DNA of 59,030 bases from Halobellus captivus (GTDB taxonomy: Archaea > Halobacteriota > Halobacteria > Halobacteriales > Haloferacaceae), in assembly GCF_003697845.1 (NCBI RefSeq), contig NZ_RDQE01000016.1:1-59030 (forward strand), in the 5' to 3' direction. The notes under the pieces are model-generated. The model did not search any database. It saw nothing but the letters and a program-made list of their open reading frames with translations, and had not been told where the DNA came from. This document shows, piece by piece, positions 35,466-45,724 of the stretch. Each line of letters starts with the position of its first letter. Position 1 is the first letter of the stretch. Position numbers and translations under genes: made by a program.

Positions 35466-36155
35466 GTGTTCAGATAAGCTGATTCCATGCGAACGCGAAC
35501 GATCTCAGCCACTCGTCAGCAGTTTCTGCTTCGGCGTTGCTGAAACAGTTTGAAAAGCTGGTAGTTCTGCGTTTTATCTCACGAAAGACACGTTCGACAC
35601 TGTTCCGATTTCCATGTCGTTCGTATCTGAAATCGAGGCCATGTTTTTCACATGCTCGGTGAAGTGGAACCGCACCATCAACGAGAAAGATCGCGTCATC
35701 CACGTCGTGTTTTTCGCGGAGTTCCGCGAAATACTGATCTGCGATCACGTTTGTTCTTGTCGGCTCAAGCTTTGTGTGGAGTAAATCGTTTGAGCCTGGA
35801 TCGACGGCAGCGTACAGCCAATAGTGTTCATCGTCAAGCTGAATCACCGTTTCATCGACCGCAACGTGATTCGGGCTCCGACCAGATTCTGGCTGTAGAT
35901 CGGCCTTGTGAACCCAGTTATGAACAGTGGATCGAACCCGATCAACACCGAATACCTCAAGAAACGAAACAGTATTCGAAAGCGATAATCCAGCAAGGTG
36001 GAGCTGAATACTAAGCTTCATCAACATCTTCGGTGTTGCCTCTCGCTCCACAAACTCTAAGTTGATCTCGTCTAAACAGCCGCTGAGGCGGGCGTTTTCG
36101 GGCATGAATCACTTTGAAAACGCACCGCCTCACCTTTCAATCCTTATCTGAACAC
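35466..36155 (-). mobile_element. IS6-like ISH element (copy E), complete
   Basis: The element is 690 bp between GTGTTCAGATAAG (35466) and CTTATCTGAACAC (to 36155). The flanking 8-mers differ (GATGCCTC and CGTCTCCC). The left flank is the broken copy D and the right flank is the truncated membrane gene. Confidence 0.8.
35470..36105 (-). CDS. IS6-like transposase (copy E)
   Basis: The 211-aa transposase has an open frame with DDE residues in VAVDETVIQL, IFLVDGAVPL and RVFREIKRRTTSF. It is the intact homologue of copy B, in inverted orientation to it. This pair could support inversion or deletion of the sequence between. Confidence 0.9.
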   Translation of the reverse strand: MPENARLSGCLDEINLEFVEREATPKMLMKLSIQLHLAGLSLSNTVSFLEVFGVDRVRSTVHNWVHKADLQPESGRSPNHVAVDETVIQLDDEHYWLYAAVDPGSNDLLHTKLEPTRTNVIADQYFAELREKHDVDDAIFLVDGAVPLHRACEKHGLDFRYERHGNRNSVERVFREIKRRTTSFSNCFSNAEAETADEWLRSFAFAWNQLI

Positions 36156-36197
36156 CGTCTCCCAAGCCTCTCTCTTGCGACCCTTGGTCTTCTGTTA

Positions 36198-37154
36198 ATG
36201 GTCGAAATCCACTACCTGACGACGCTCCGACTGGCGCCGTGGTTCACCATCGTACTCACCGGTATTTTCACACTCGCGATGGCGGCAGTCCTCAATATCG
36301 TCCGCTGGATCTCCGATACTCTGTTTGGGACGACGTTTCTGCTCAACGGGCGCACGCAGGATGCGATCAATACGGCGGTGATGATCGAGTTTGTCGCCGC
36401 GGCTATTGCCGGAGTCATCGCTGGCGGCATCTTCTATCTACACTTTCAACGGTCGTCTGTTCGGACTGGTAATCGATTACAGGCTGACTCGGCGACACCC
36501 GGTACAGAAATAAACACTCAATCGCCCGTCCTGAGCGACAGGTTAGGCATCTCACCACAGCGGCAACGACAAGCCGTCCGCATGATGCAAGCAGGGTTAG
36601 CGCTAGTATTTGGATACGGACTCTGGACAGTCCAAGTTCCGCTCCTGATAAATTCGGGGGTTGCATTGGTCATTACGTTTGTCCCGGCAGTGATAGAACG
36701 GGACTACGGTATCCCGATCGAACCAGCACTCGCTCTTTGGCTAACTGGCGCAGTTTTCCTCCACGTTCTCGGAACTGTCGGGCTCTACGGCTTGATACCG
36801 GCATGGGATTCACTTACGCATACACTTTCGGCGACAGTCGTTGCCGCAGCAGGGTACACGTTCCTCAGGACGATCCACCTCCACGCCTCATCGATTCACT
36901 TCCCTCCTTGGGCGATGTTCGTGTTCACCCTCATGGTCGTCCTCGCGACCGGCGTAGTCTGGGAGGTTCTCGAGTTTGTCCTCGATCGAAGTGCGCTCCT
37001 CTTTGGGGCTGACCCCGTGCTCGCGCAGCACGGAATTGACGACACGATTATCGACTTGATCTTTAATGGGATCGGTTCGATACTTGTCGCAATGTGGGGC
37101 ACGGTTTATCTAACGACAGTATCAAAGCGTCTCGCTAGTCAACTCACACAGTAA
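36198..37154 (+). CDS. DUF2238/YjdF-like membrane protein, 5' end displaced by an IS
   Basis: The 318-aa form has about eight hydrophobic helices. The conserved core near the C-terminus is AWDSLTHTLSATVVAAAGY and VVWEVLEFVLDR, followed by QHGIDDTIIDLIFNGIG, as in YjdF/DUF2238 proteins of unknown function. The frame is open leftwards through the end of copy E to a TTG at 36114, so the native 5' end has been cut off. ATG 36198 is the first ATG and falls inside the first helix. Expression would need the fused TTG or this internal start. The protein may be truncated but the core is intact. Confidence 0.65.
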   Translation: MVEIHYLTTLRLAPWFTIVLTGIFTLAMAAVLNIVRWISDTLFGTTFLLNGRTQDAINTAVMIEFVAAAIAGVIAGGIFYLHFQRSSVRTGNRLQADSATPGTEINTQSPVLSDRLGISPQRQRQAVRMMQAGLALVFGYGLWTVQVPLLINSGVALVITFVPAVIERDYGIPIEPALALWLTGAVFLHVLGTVGLYGLIPAWDSLTHTLSATVVAAAGYTFLRTIHLHASSIHFPPWAMFVFTLMVVLATGVVWEVLEFVLDRSALLFGADPVLAQHGIDDTIIDLIFNGIGSILVAMWGTVYLTTVSKRLASQLTQ

Positions 37155-37232
37155 GCTGTATCTCCTTTCGACCCTATCCCTCACCACGGCTCGAAACCAG
37201 ATCTTCAGTGAACCGGAACCTAATCACGAACG

Positions 37233-37529
37233 TCACCGAGTCCCCATATCCTCACTCGCGAGCACGGTTTCGGCCCCCTCGCCGGCCGCGATATCGGTCG
37301 TACAGATGTAGACCTCGGTCGCCGTCCGCGTACTGAGGTGCTGGGCAGCGAGGGCGGCGTCCGCCCGCTCGATCTCGTCGGCAGGGCGGTCGCCACCATT
37401 CGAGATGTACCGCTGGACGCCGTCCATCACCCGGGAGATGACAGGATTGAGGAATTCCAACGGTGTCGCCATCGTCGCCCAGCTATCGTCTATCGCGGCG
37501 TCAACGATCGGGGCTTCGACGGGGCGGCG
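37233..37529 (-). pseudogene. 5'-truncated PIN-domain gene
   Basis: The frame matches the C-terminal two thirds of the 6557-7090 PIN protein. NPVISRVMDGVQRYIS and EIERADAALAAQHL carry the third acidic position, and YICTTDIAAGEGAETVL the fourth. The first Asp and the N-terminal strand are absent, and a stop lies in frame just upstream. Without the first catalytic Asp it should be inactive. No antitoxin-type gene is beside it. Confidence 0.75.
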
Positions 37530-37758
37530 CACGAGTCATGACTGGACCGCGGTCCACAACAGACTGGAACTGCCGTAGATGGCGACGCTGTCCACACTCT
37601 CAAGACAGATCTCGCTGTCGTCATGTGAGCAATCATCGTTCAGTGGATCGGCGAAGAAGTGGATAATCTCGCCAGGCATGTGAGCGCGATCAACTACGTC
37701 ATTGAGTGGCAATCTCACCTATGGTTTATCTAATCAGCATCAGAGTCTTGATAGTACC

Positions 37759-39369
37759 ATGAGTTTTGATGCCGAAGCAGTACGTGCTGACTTCCCTATC
37801 CTAGACCGGCGCGTGAACGGCCATCCACTCACCTACCTCGACAACGCCGCGACCACGCACACTCCCCGCCAGGTGTACGACGTCTTCGAGGAGTTCTACG
37901 CGGGGTACAACGCGAATATTCACCGTGGGATCCACGAGCTCAGCCACGAGGCGTCGCTCGCCTACGAAGAGGCACACGACCGCGTCGCCGACTTCCTCGG
38001 CGCGGACGGCCGGGAGGAGATCGTCTTCACCAAGAACACCACCGAGAGCATCAACCTCGTCGCGTACGGCCTCAGCCAGCACCTGGGCGAGGGCGACGAG
38101 ATTGTCGCGACGGAGATGGATCACCACGCCTCGCTCGTCACCTGGCAGCAGATCGCCAAGCGCATGGGCGCGACCGTCCGCCACGTCCCGGTCACGGCCG
38201 ACGGCCATCTCGACATGGAGGCTGCCCGCGACATCGTCACCGACGACACCGCGGTCCTCTGTGCCCCCCACGTCTCGAACGTACTCGGGACGGTCAACCC
38301 GGTCGCGGACATCGCGGCTCTCGCACACAACCACGACGCGTACACGGTCATCGACGGCGCTCAGTCCGCCCCGACGCGGCCCGTCGACGTGGGCGCGATG
38401 GACGCGGACTTCTTCGCGTTCAGCGGGCACAAGCTCGCCGGCCCGACCGGGATCGGGGGGCTGTACGGGAAGCAGGAGCTGTTGGAGGACCTCGACCCGT
38501 TCCTCTTCGGCGGAGAAATGATCCGGAACGTGACGCTCACCGACTCCACGTGGAACGGACTACCCTGGAAGTTCGAGGCCGGCACGCCGCCCATCGCGGA
38601 GGGCATCGCGCTCGGCGCGGCCGTCGACTACCTCGCTGAGCTCGGCATGGACGCCGTCCGCGAGCACGAGAACAACCTCGCGCAGTACCTGCTCCGGGAG
38701 CTCGCGGACCGGGAGTTCATCCGGGCGTACGGCCCCGGCGTCGGCGAGGAGCGCACCGGCCTCGTATCGTTCAACGTCGAGGGCGTCCACGGGCACGACC
38801 TCTCCAGCCTCCTCAACGACCGCGGCATCGCCATCCGCGCCGGCGACCACTGTACGCAGCCGCTCCACGACCGACTCGACATCCCCGGCTCCGCTCGCGC
38901 GTCCTTCTACGTCTACAACACCCGCGCGGACGTGGACCGCCTCCTCGACGTCGTCGACTCGGCCCGCAAGGACTTGGACGCGTACCTCGCCTCCGACCGC
39001 TACCACGACTACATCAGCGACCACTACCACCGCCCCCGCAACTCGGGCGCGCTCACTGACCCGACGTTTGTGAAGTCCTCCGAGGAGACGACCTGCGGCG
39101 ACGACGGCGAATTTCACGTGACGATCACTGACGGGCGTATCGAGGAGATCGCCTTCGAGAGCCGGAGCTGTGCGGTCAGCCGGGCCGTCGCCAGCCTCCT
39201 CTCGGAGGACCTGAAGGGCATGGCGGTCGAGGCCGTAGCCGACCTCGACGGGCACGTCGCCCACGCGCTCGATGGGCAATACCCCGACCTTCGACGCGAG
39301 TGCGTTGAAGGCCCCGAGGACGTCATCCGCGAGGCAGCCCGTGAATACGTCGAGGAACACGGCACGTAA
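37759..39369 (+). CDS. SufS cysteine desulfurase fused to a SufU/IscU-like scaffold domain
   Basis: The 536-aa protein joins two enzymes. Residues 1-410 are a SufS-type desulfurase: PLP Lys225 in SGHKLAGPTG and persulfide Cys365 in RAGDHCTQPLH. Residues about 415-536 are a SufU/IscU-like domain with Cys446 (TTCGDDGEF), Cys471 (RSCAVSRAVASL) and Cys515 (RRECVEG), all three cluster/zinc ligands. The first enzyme takes sulfur from cysteine and the second accepts it. Elsewhere these are normally separate adjacent genes. ATG 37759 (MSFDAEAVRADFP) is chosen over a start 19 codons upstream. Coding is GC-rich, unlike the flanks. Confidence 0.9.
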   Translation: MSFDAEAVRADFPILDRRVNGHPLTYLDNAATTHTPRQVYDVFEEFYAGYNANIHRGIHELSHEASLAYEEAHDRVADFLGADGREEIVFTKNTTESINLVAYGLSQHLGEGDEIVATEMDHHASLVTWQQIAKRMGATVRHVPVTADGHLDMEAARDIVTDDTAVLCAPHVSNVLGTVNPVADIAALAHNHDAYTVIDGAQSAPTRPVDVGAMDADFFAFSGHKLAGPTGIGGLYGKQELLEDLDPFLFGGEMIRNVTLTDSTWNGLPWKFEAGTPPIAEGIALGAAVDYLAELGMDAVREHENNLAQYLLRELADREFIRAYGPGVGEERTGLVSFNVEGVHGHDLSSLLNDRGIAIRAGDHCTQPLHDRLDIPGSARASFYVYNTRADVDRLLDVVDSARKDLDAYLASDRYHDYISDHYHRPRNSGALTDPTFVKSSEETTCGDDGEFHVTITDGRIEEIAFESRSCAVSRAVASLLSEDLKGMAVEAVADLDGHVAHALDGQYPDLRRECVEGPEDVIREAAREYVEEHGT

Positions 39370-39588
39370 ATCATCACTGTCTCCACTACGAATCCACTCT
39401 CCCACTTTCTCCTGAACTGACTCTACAATGATTGCTTGATTTTCAAATACGTCTGGTAAGATACTCGAGTCTATCCATAGAGCCGCTAAATTCGAACACC
39501 ACATGTTCTGGCTTAACGCGATGAACGACATGGATCAACCATCTTTTATCGTGGCGGACTAGTAGCCATCCACATAGGTGATCCCAGT

Positions 39589-41469
39589 GTGGCACAGGAG
39601 TTCCTGATACCACTGGTTGCGGGGATCATCGGACTTGGTGTCCTCGCACAGATTCTCGCGGCTCGGCTCCAAGTACCGAGCATCATCTTCTTCCTGTTGG
39701 TCGGGGTGATCATCGGGAGACCGGGACTCGGAATCGTGACCAGCGAGACATTCGGGACCTCCCTTTCAGCAATCGTCGGGCTCGCGGTCGCGATCATTGT
39801 GTTCGAGGGCGCGTTCCATTTGGAGTTTGAGCGCATCCAGAAGGCGCCACGGGCAGCTCTCCGTCTCGTGACGATCGGTGCTGTCATCGCACTGGTCGGC
39901 ACCGCGGTGGCAGTCCGGTTCCTAGAGGGGTTACCTTGGACGCTCTCGTTCGTGATCGGTGCGCTGCTCGTCGCCACGGGGCCGACGGTCATCTCTCCGA
40001 TTCTTGAGGTCGTCCCGGTCAGAGACCAAGTCGCGGCGGTCCTCGAGACCGAAGGGATCGTCAACGACGTGACCGCCGCGATCACGGCCGTCGTGCTCTT
40101 CGAAGCCGTGGATCCGACGGTCACCGCAGAGGGGCTCGTCCGCGGCTTCGCGCTCCGACTTGGCGACGGACTCCTCGTCGGCCTCATCGTCGCGGGCGTC
40201 CTCTACTACCTCCTCCGGTACGTCGACCTCTCGCCCGGCGCGGCACCGCGGAACGCGAGACTGCTTGTCCTCGCCGGCGCGTTGGCCGCATTCGCCGCTG
40301 CGAACCAGCTAGCAAGTGAAGCAGGTGTCGCCGCTGCCGCTACTGCTGGCCTCGTTCTCGGGAATATGGACATTCCGTACAAAGAGGACATCACCGACTT
40401 CAAAGGCGATATTACTCTTCTCGTGTTAGCATTTGTATTCATCGCGCTCGCCGCCCAGTTGCCGCCAGCGGCGATATTCGATGTGGGCCTCGCAGGGATC
40501 GGCGTGGTGGTGCTCGTTGCCGTGGTAATCCGGCCACTCCTAGTATTCCTGTCGACTGTAGGTGAGCGATTCACGCTCTCAGAGCGCGTATTCATCAGCG
40601 CCATCGGGCCGCGCGGGATCATCCCAGCGTCGGTCGCAACGCTATTCGCCACAGATCTTAGAACAGCCGCCACTGAACTCAACGATCCTGCCCTCGCACA
40701 GCAGGCGGATCTGTTGATTGGAACAGTCTTTCTGGTCATCTTTGTCACTGCCCTCGTACAGGGTGGTCTCGCACGCTACATCGCACAATACCTCAACGTC
40801 ATACCCATGAGAGTCATCATCGTTGGAGGCGGCCAGGTGGGCCGCGCGCTCGCCAAACGCCTCGAAGACCGCGGCGAAAACGTCGTCATCATCGAGAACG
40901 ATGAGGCGACAGTCGAATCGCTCCGAAACGACGGCTTCTCCACCGTCATCGGCGACGGAACGGACACGGAGCTGTTACGCAAGGCGGGGGCGGACAACGC
41001 CAAGATCGTCGTCGCCGCCACCGGTGACGACGACGCGAACCTCCTCGTCGCACAATTGTCGAAGACGAACTTCGGCGTCGAACGCGTCTTAGCGAAGGCG
41101 AACAACTCCGACAACGTCGAGGCGTTCGAGGACTTAGGCGTGAGTACCATCTCGGCCGCGATGTCGGCCGCGTGGGCCCTCGACAACCAGATCGAGCGAC
41201 CGGACTTGGCCCACTGGATGACCGAGGTCGGTCACAACGGCGACGTCCAACAGCTCGAAGTCACCAACGAGACGTTCTTCGGCAAGAAGGTCAAGGAGGC
41301 AGGATCGATGCTGCCCGACGGCTGTCTAATTGCCGTCATCAGCGACGGGGACCGGAAGTCGGTCGAGGTCCCCGGCGCGGAGACGGTTATTGAGCGCGGC
41401 GACCACGTCACACTCCTCGGTCAACGCGAAGCCGTCCGAGAGGGGATGGAACTGGTCACCGGAGCCTGA
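39589..41469 (+). CDS. CPA1-type cation/H+ antiporter with TrkA (RCK) regulatory domains
   Basis: The 626-aa protein begins with about twelve membrane helices (residues 1-400), including TGPTVISPILEVVPV and the ion-site motif ETEGIVNDVTAAI. A Rossmann TrkA-N domain follows (MRVIIVGGGQVGRALAKRL at about 405) and then a TrkA-C domain (about 540-626). It exchanges Na+ or K+ for protons and is gated by nucleotide or ligand binding to the RCK part. The GTG at 39589 is used because the first helix begins within ten residues. It appears monocistronic. Confidence 0.9.
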   Translation: MAQEFLIPLVAGIIGLGVLAQILAARLQVPSIIFFLLVGVIIGRPGLGIVTSETFGTSLSAIVGLAVAIIVFEGAFHLEFERIQKAPRAALRLVTIGAVIALVGTAVAVRFLEGLPWTLSFVIGALLVATGPTVISPILEVVPVRDQVAAVLETEGIVNDVTAAITAVVLFEAVDPTVTAEGLVRGFALRLGDGLLVGLIVAGVLYYLLRYVDLSPGAAPRNARLLVLAGALAAFAAANQLASEAGVAAAATAGLVLGNMDIPYKEDITDFKGDITLLVLAFVFIALAAQLPPAAIFDVGLAGIGVVVLVAVVIRPLLVFLSTVGERFTLSERVFISAIGPRGIIPASVATLFATDLRTAATELNDPALAQQADLLIGTVFLVIFVTALVQGGLARYIAQYLNVIPMRVIIVGGGQVGRALAKRLEDRGENVVIIENDEATVESLRNDGFSTVIGDGTDTELLRKAGADNAKIVVAATGDDDANLLVAQLSKTNFGVERVLAKANNSDNVEAFEDLGVSTISAAMSAAWALDNQIERPDLAHWMTEVGHNGDVQQLEVTNETFFGKKVKEAGSMLPDGCLIAVISDGDRKSVEVPGAETVIERGDHVTLLGQREAVREGMELVTGA

Positions 41470-41684
41470 GTCCTACGAGCGTGGGGTTGAGGATCCTTCT
41501 TGGATCGGGAACGACAAACACAGTTCTCGGGATCGTCTTCAGCATGTTCGGAAACGGCTTGTTTGTGATCGCTGATCACTAACATCGATCGCTGCTTTCC
41601 GGCGAGTGGGCTTGGTCTTTCGAAAGGGAGTTCATCGTGCTGATCGCGGTACGTGACCCACCCTTTCGGTAGGTCCGACCCGGC

Positions 41685-44187
41685 CTAGGCTGACGGTGAT
41701 TCCCTGAAGAGACTTCGAGAGGTGTTCAGGGCAAGGACTCCGCCACAGACGGTGACAGCGACCGCTGCGGTCATGGGGTTGAATAGGCCGATGAGCGCGG
41801 CCGGTATCGCAATCGCGTTGTACACAAACGCGAGTCCGACGTTCTGCCGAACGCGGCGCCGTGCTGCCTGAGCGAGTTCGAATGTGGTCTCGACGAGCGA
41901 GAGGTCGTCGTCGACGATGACAATATCGGCCGCATCCGCGGCGAGCGCCGTCCCGCCGCCTAGCGAAATCCCGAGATCTGCCTGTGCAAGAGCCGGTGCG
42001 TCATTGGTTCCGTCCCCGACCATTGCGACGCGCTGGTTGAGTTGGAATCGTCGGATTGCCTCGATCTTCCCTACCGGTGACACGCCCGCAAATACGTATG
42101 AGATCGCATCCTGTTCCATAAGAAAGTCTGTCGCCTCCTCATCATCACCAGTGAGGATGGCAACTTCGATCCCACGCTCGTGGAGACTGGTGACCGTATC
42201 TAGCCACCCTTGCCGTGGGTTGTCGCCGACCACGACGACCCGTCTGTTTGTCCGTCAAAGCCGATCACGTCCGGGAGACGGCCAAATTCACGGGCCTCGC
42301 GAGCCTGTTTTTGAATCGCAGCCGTGACTGTCCAGCCCTGTTCGGCGAACAGGTCGAGGTTCCCGACAAGCACCTCGCGACCCTCGACGGCTCCGGAAAC
42401 GCCCGTTGCGTGTGTCCGGAAGTCGCACACCTCACGGCAGTCGGGAGTCACTCCGGCGTGGTCAGTGTTGCCTGTATCGATCTGGGCTGTACTCGCGTCG
42501 CCAGCGGTCGAGTCGACCGCGGCGACGATGGCTGCTGCGGCCGGATGCGCGGCGAGCCGTTCGAGCGCGGCTGCATCGGAGAGTGCTTCGTCTGATGCGT
42601 TGACATCGACGATATCCATCTCGCCCGTCGTGAGCGTCCCGGTCTTGTCGAATACAACCACGTCGACATCCCGGAGTCGCTCGAAGATAGTGTCATCGAG
42701 CACGACGATGCCGCGCTCCATCGCGTCGCGGATGCTCGTAGCAACCGAGAGCGGCGTTGCGAGTCCGAGTGCCAGGGACTGGCAACAAGCAGCGCGAGCA
42801 GCACGCTCATCACGCCCGCCGACAGCGGTCCGCCGCTGGCGACAGTCCAAGCGCCAATCACGATAGCGACGACGCCAACGAGAATGACGAGCCGGTACGC
42901 GAGCTTGTCGGCGCGACGCTGAATCCCGTGGTCAGCGCTCTGGATCGACCACAGCGAATCGGTGATGCGGTCGACACTGCTCGTTACCGGGTCACCGACT
43001 TCGATAATCGCGGCGCCGTTGGTGACGACCGCACCGCCCACGATTTTGTCGCCCGTTCCCTTCGCGACTGGGAGTGCCTCGCCGGTGACGACCGCCTCTT
43101 TGACGCTACAGTCGTCGCCAACAAGCATTCCGTCAACCGGGATCCGTTCGCCCTCGCGGACAAGGATTCGATCGCCGGACTCCAGCGAATCGACCGACAC
43201 CTCTGTCGCGGCGTCGCCGTCATCAAGTCGTTGGGCGCTGTTCACCTGCGAGACGGTGAGATCTGTGAGCCGTTCCAACGCTCGCTGTTTGATCGATGTC
43301 TCATAAAATGAAACGCCCGAGACGACTGTCGCGACAACGAGCGTCAGGTCATAAAAGATATTATTATCCCCAAGAAGGACCGCGCCCGTACCGTAGCAAA
43401 ACGCGCTGACGACAGTGACCGCGACGAGGAGGTCCGTCGTCGGGCGACGCATTTTGAGGCTGATGTACGCCCCCCGTAACACCGGCATTCCGGTGAAAAA
43501 CAACACGATTGCGGTCAACACGAAGTAGATACGTAAGAACAGGAAACCGCTGCTCCCACTCAGTTGGAAGGCGCCTTCGAAGGCGTTGAGAAACACAGCG
43601 TCAAGGTAGGGCGCGAGATGGGCTGGATACATGATAGCCACGTACGGGACCATCAGGAACGCGCCGAACACGATCCCAGCCGCGTAGCGGAGTCCGAGGA
43701 CCTCATCGCTTCGGCGTTTGCGGAGTCCGTCTGCTTCCCGCGAGCGGCGCGTGCCGCTTGCGTCACCATCCGTACTCACATCGGATCGGAGAAACGCAGT
43801 GTAACCCGTTCTACTCAACACGTCACGGAGATCGTCCACTGACACCGCATCCGTATCGTGATATACGCGGATCGTCTCAGTGACGTAACTCGCCTCTGCG
43901 GCGATCACGCCGAACTGTATGTCGGCGATGTGTTCGAGATACGCTTCGCACGTCGGCGAGTACATCCCGTCGATCCGAAAGAACGTCCGCGTGACGCCAT
44001 CAGGGAGAGAGCGATCGGTATCTGGCTCCACATCAAGACGGTCCGATGCGCCGGTATCATCGAGGAGCCCGTGAATATCCCGACACCCAGTGCTACAGAA
44101 CGACTCATCGAATTCTCCCGCGATCGAGTCACTAGCGATCGGATCCTGACATACGTCGCACTCGTTGGTGGGACTATTGGCACTCAT
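41685..44187 (-). pseudogene. Copper/heavy-metal P1B-type ATPase gene with two frameshifts
   Basis: Three overlapping frames make one CopA-like pump. The first (44187 to about 42780) has a Cys-rich N-terminus (CDVCQDP, FCSTGCRDIHGLL), a degenerate metal-binding domain (GMYSPTCEAYLE), helices and VVTGEALPVAKG. At about 42780 one base is lost inside the SPC metal-translocation motif (CCCTGGCACTC). The second frame continues ALGLATPLSV and VFDKTGTLTTGE. A second shift near 42238 leads to VVVGDNPRQGW, GDGTNDAPALAQADLGIS and the end. Catalytic motifs are otherwise intact. The pump would be inactive unless the shifts are sequencing errors. Confidence 0.85.
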
Positions 44188-44294
44188 TTAGACAACGTAT
44201 TGGAACAACATCAATCGATTTGAAGAGCATGGTAATAATTCTTAATGGATATTCTGCTGGCCAAGCTGACAAATAGAAGACAGCCTCGGAACAC

Positions 44295-44490
44295 GTGTAA
44301 ACGTCGTCGGGCGGAGGCGCACCGATAAACGTGCGCTTGAATCGCGGGACATTGAACGTAAACGGTGATTACGAGCCTGCCAGCGATGGCCAGAACGGGA
44401 GTCCATGCGAAATCCCCACCCTCAACGAAGCGAACGGCGAAGCCATGAGCGAGTAGGGTGGGTTAGTTCACTAACGGACGGTTTAGGACA
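44295..44490 (+). mobile_element. Second TnpB C-terminus/end scar (IS1341 type)
   Basis: A frame reads NGDYEPASDGQNG, then IPTLNEANGEAMSE, and stops at TAG 44454-44456. It resembles the TnpB tail at 11250-11391. After the stop GGTGGGTTAGTTCAC matches GATGGGGTAGTTCAC there. CCCACCCTC and GAGTAGGGTGGG can pair across the stop, as in omega-RNA scaffolds. The remaining gap 44188-44518 holds nothing else. Confidence 0.65.
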
Positions 44491-44518
44491 CGGGACTGTG
44501 AAGCGTTATATTGAACGA

Positions 44519-45685
44519 ATGGAATTGATACGAACACTCCGAGATTCGCCGGCCGCGGCGGTAATTTTCGCAAGTACGCTCATCGCAGTCATGGGTGTCT
44601 CACTCATCAGCCCGGCACTCCCAGCGGTACAGGAAGCGTGGAATATCTCAGAGTCACAGGCAAGCCTCTTACTATCAGCGTTTACGCTTCCCGGGATATT
44701 TCTGACACTCCCTATCGGACTGTTTTCCGATCGAATCGGTCGAAAACCGATTCTGATCCCAGCGCTCGTCGTATTCGGACTCAGTGGGGGCAGTATCATC
44801 TTTATCCCCGATTTCACGCTTATTCTTGTACTACGAGCGATCCAAGGTGCGGCGAGTAGTGCGATTGCGATGCTCACGGTTACCCTCCTCGGTGACCTCT
44901 TTACCGGTGAACAACGGCGCGTGTTGATCGGCACAAATGCGGCAATTCTCGCAGTTGGCGCTGCCGGCTATCCACTGCTTGGTGGGGTTCTTGCAACACT
45001 AGCATGGTCAGCTCCATTCGCATGTTTTCTCCTTGCCCTGTTCGTCGCAGTTCCCGGGATGACGTTGCTTGAAGAGCCCAACCAAGACGGGACTAAATCG
45101 AACTCAAGTATCCGTGAGTTCCTCACTGGATCGACTCCGATGGCTCCCTTCGCTGTTCTTTACCTCGCTATCTTTGGAATATTTGTTATTCTGTATGGGG
45201 CACAGCTTACTGCTGTTCCGTTTCTGCTTGCCAACGAATATCAGCTCTCGTCAGCAAACATCGGCCTTCTCGTGGGGCTGCCTGCGGTGACAATGGGATT
45301 GACCGCAATGCAGGGCGATAGAGTGCTTCAAGTACTCACGAGCTTTCAGTCAATCGCGCTCGGATTCGTGAGTTACGGGATTGGACTTACCGTTGTCGCT
45401 CTTGCGGACTCCATCTACGTGATCGCTGGTGCACTCCTCCTGTTCGGTTTGGGTCAGGGGCTCGCGGAGCCAATTACAGATACGGCACTCAACGAACGAG
45501 CACCGGACGAATTTCGCGGGAGTATTATGAGTATTCGAACAAGCGTACTCAGACTCGGCACTACTGTCGGTCCGCCACTTAGTGTCGGGGCTGCAGCACT
45601 GTTTGGCTATCGTCAAACCCTGTTAGTGTCTGGTGCCGCTGCCTTCTTGATCGGAGTAACGTGGTTTACGGTGAGACGTCAGTGA
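44519..45685 (+). CDS. Major facilitator superfamily transporter, multidrug-efflux type
   Basis: The 388-aa protein has twelve predicted helices. The MFS motif A region is GLFSDRIGRKPILIPALVVF between helices 2 and 3. ALPAVQEAW precedes helix 2, as in drug/H+ antiporters. ATG 44519 (MELIRTLRDSPAAAVIFAS) puts the first helix at the right place. The in-frame codons upstream lie in the TnpB scar. The substrate cannot be told from sequence. It stands alone, convergent with hemD. Confidence 0.85.
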   Translation: MELIRTLRDSPAAAVIFASTLIAVMGVSLISPALPAVQEAWNISESQASLLLSAFTLPGIFLTLPIGLFSDRIGRKPILIPALVVFGLSGGSIIFIPDFTLILVLRAIQGAASSAIAMLTVTLLGDLFTGEQRRVLIGTNAAILAVGAAGYPLLGGVLATLAWSAPFACFLLALFVAVPGMTLLEEPNQDGTKSNSSIREFLTGSTPMAPFAVLYLAIFGIFVILYGAQLTAVPFLLANEYQLSSANIGLLVGLPAVTMGLTAMQGDRVLQVLTSFQSIALGFVSYGIGLTVVALADSIYVIAGALLLFGLGQGLAEPITDTALNERAPDEFRGSIMSIRTSVLRLGTTVGPPLSVGAAALFGYRQTLLVSGAAAFLIGVTWFTVRRQ

Positions 45686-45724
45686 ACACTCAAAGTCAGC
45701 TAACAGATTGGAGACGGAATGTGT

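Noticed and set aside
33606-36155. Composite transposon bounded by IS copies B and E
   Set aside because: The outer ends match in inverted orientation, but the interior is only other IS copies and the flanking 8-mers differ, so there is no evidence of joint transposition.
37536-37718. 60-codon minus-strand frame between the PIN fragment and the suf gene
   Set aside because: There is no recognisable domain and no neighbour support. It may be decayed sequence.
37801-39531. Long antisense frames opposite the SufS-SufU gene
   Set aside because: They mirror a GC-rich real gene and show no domain. Only the stretch beyond 39370 (ALWIDSSILPDVFEN) looks protein-like, but it is too short to call.
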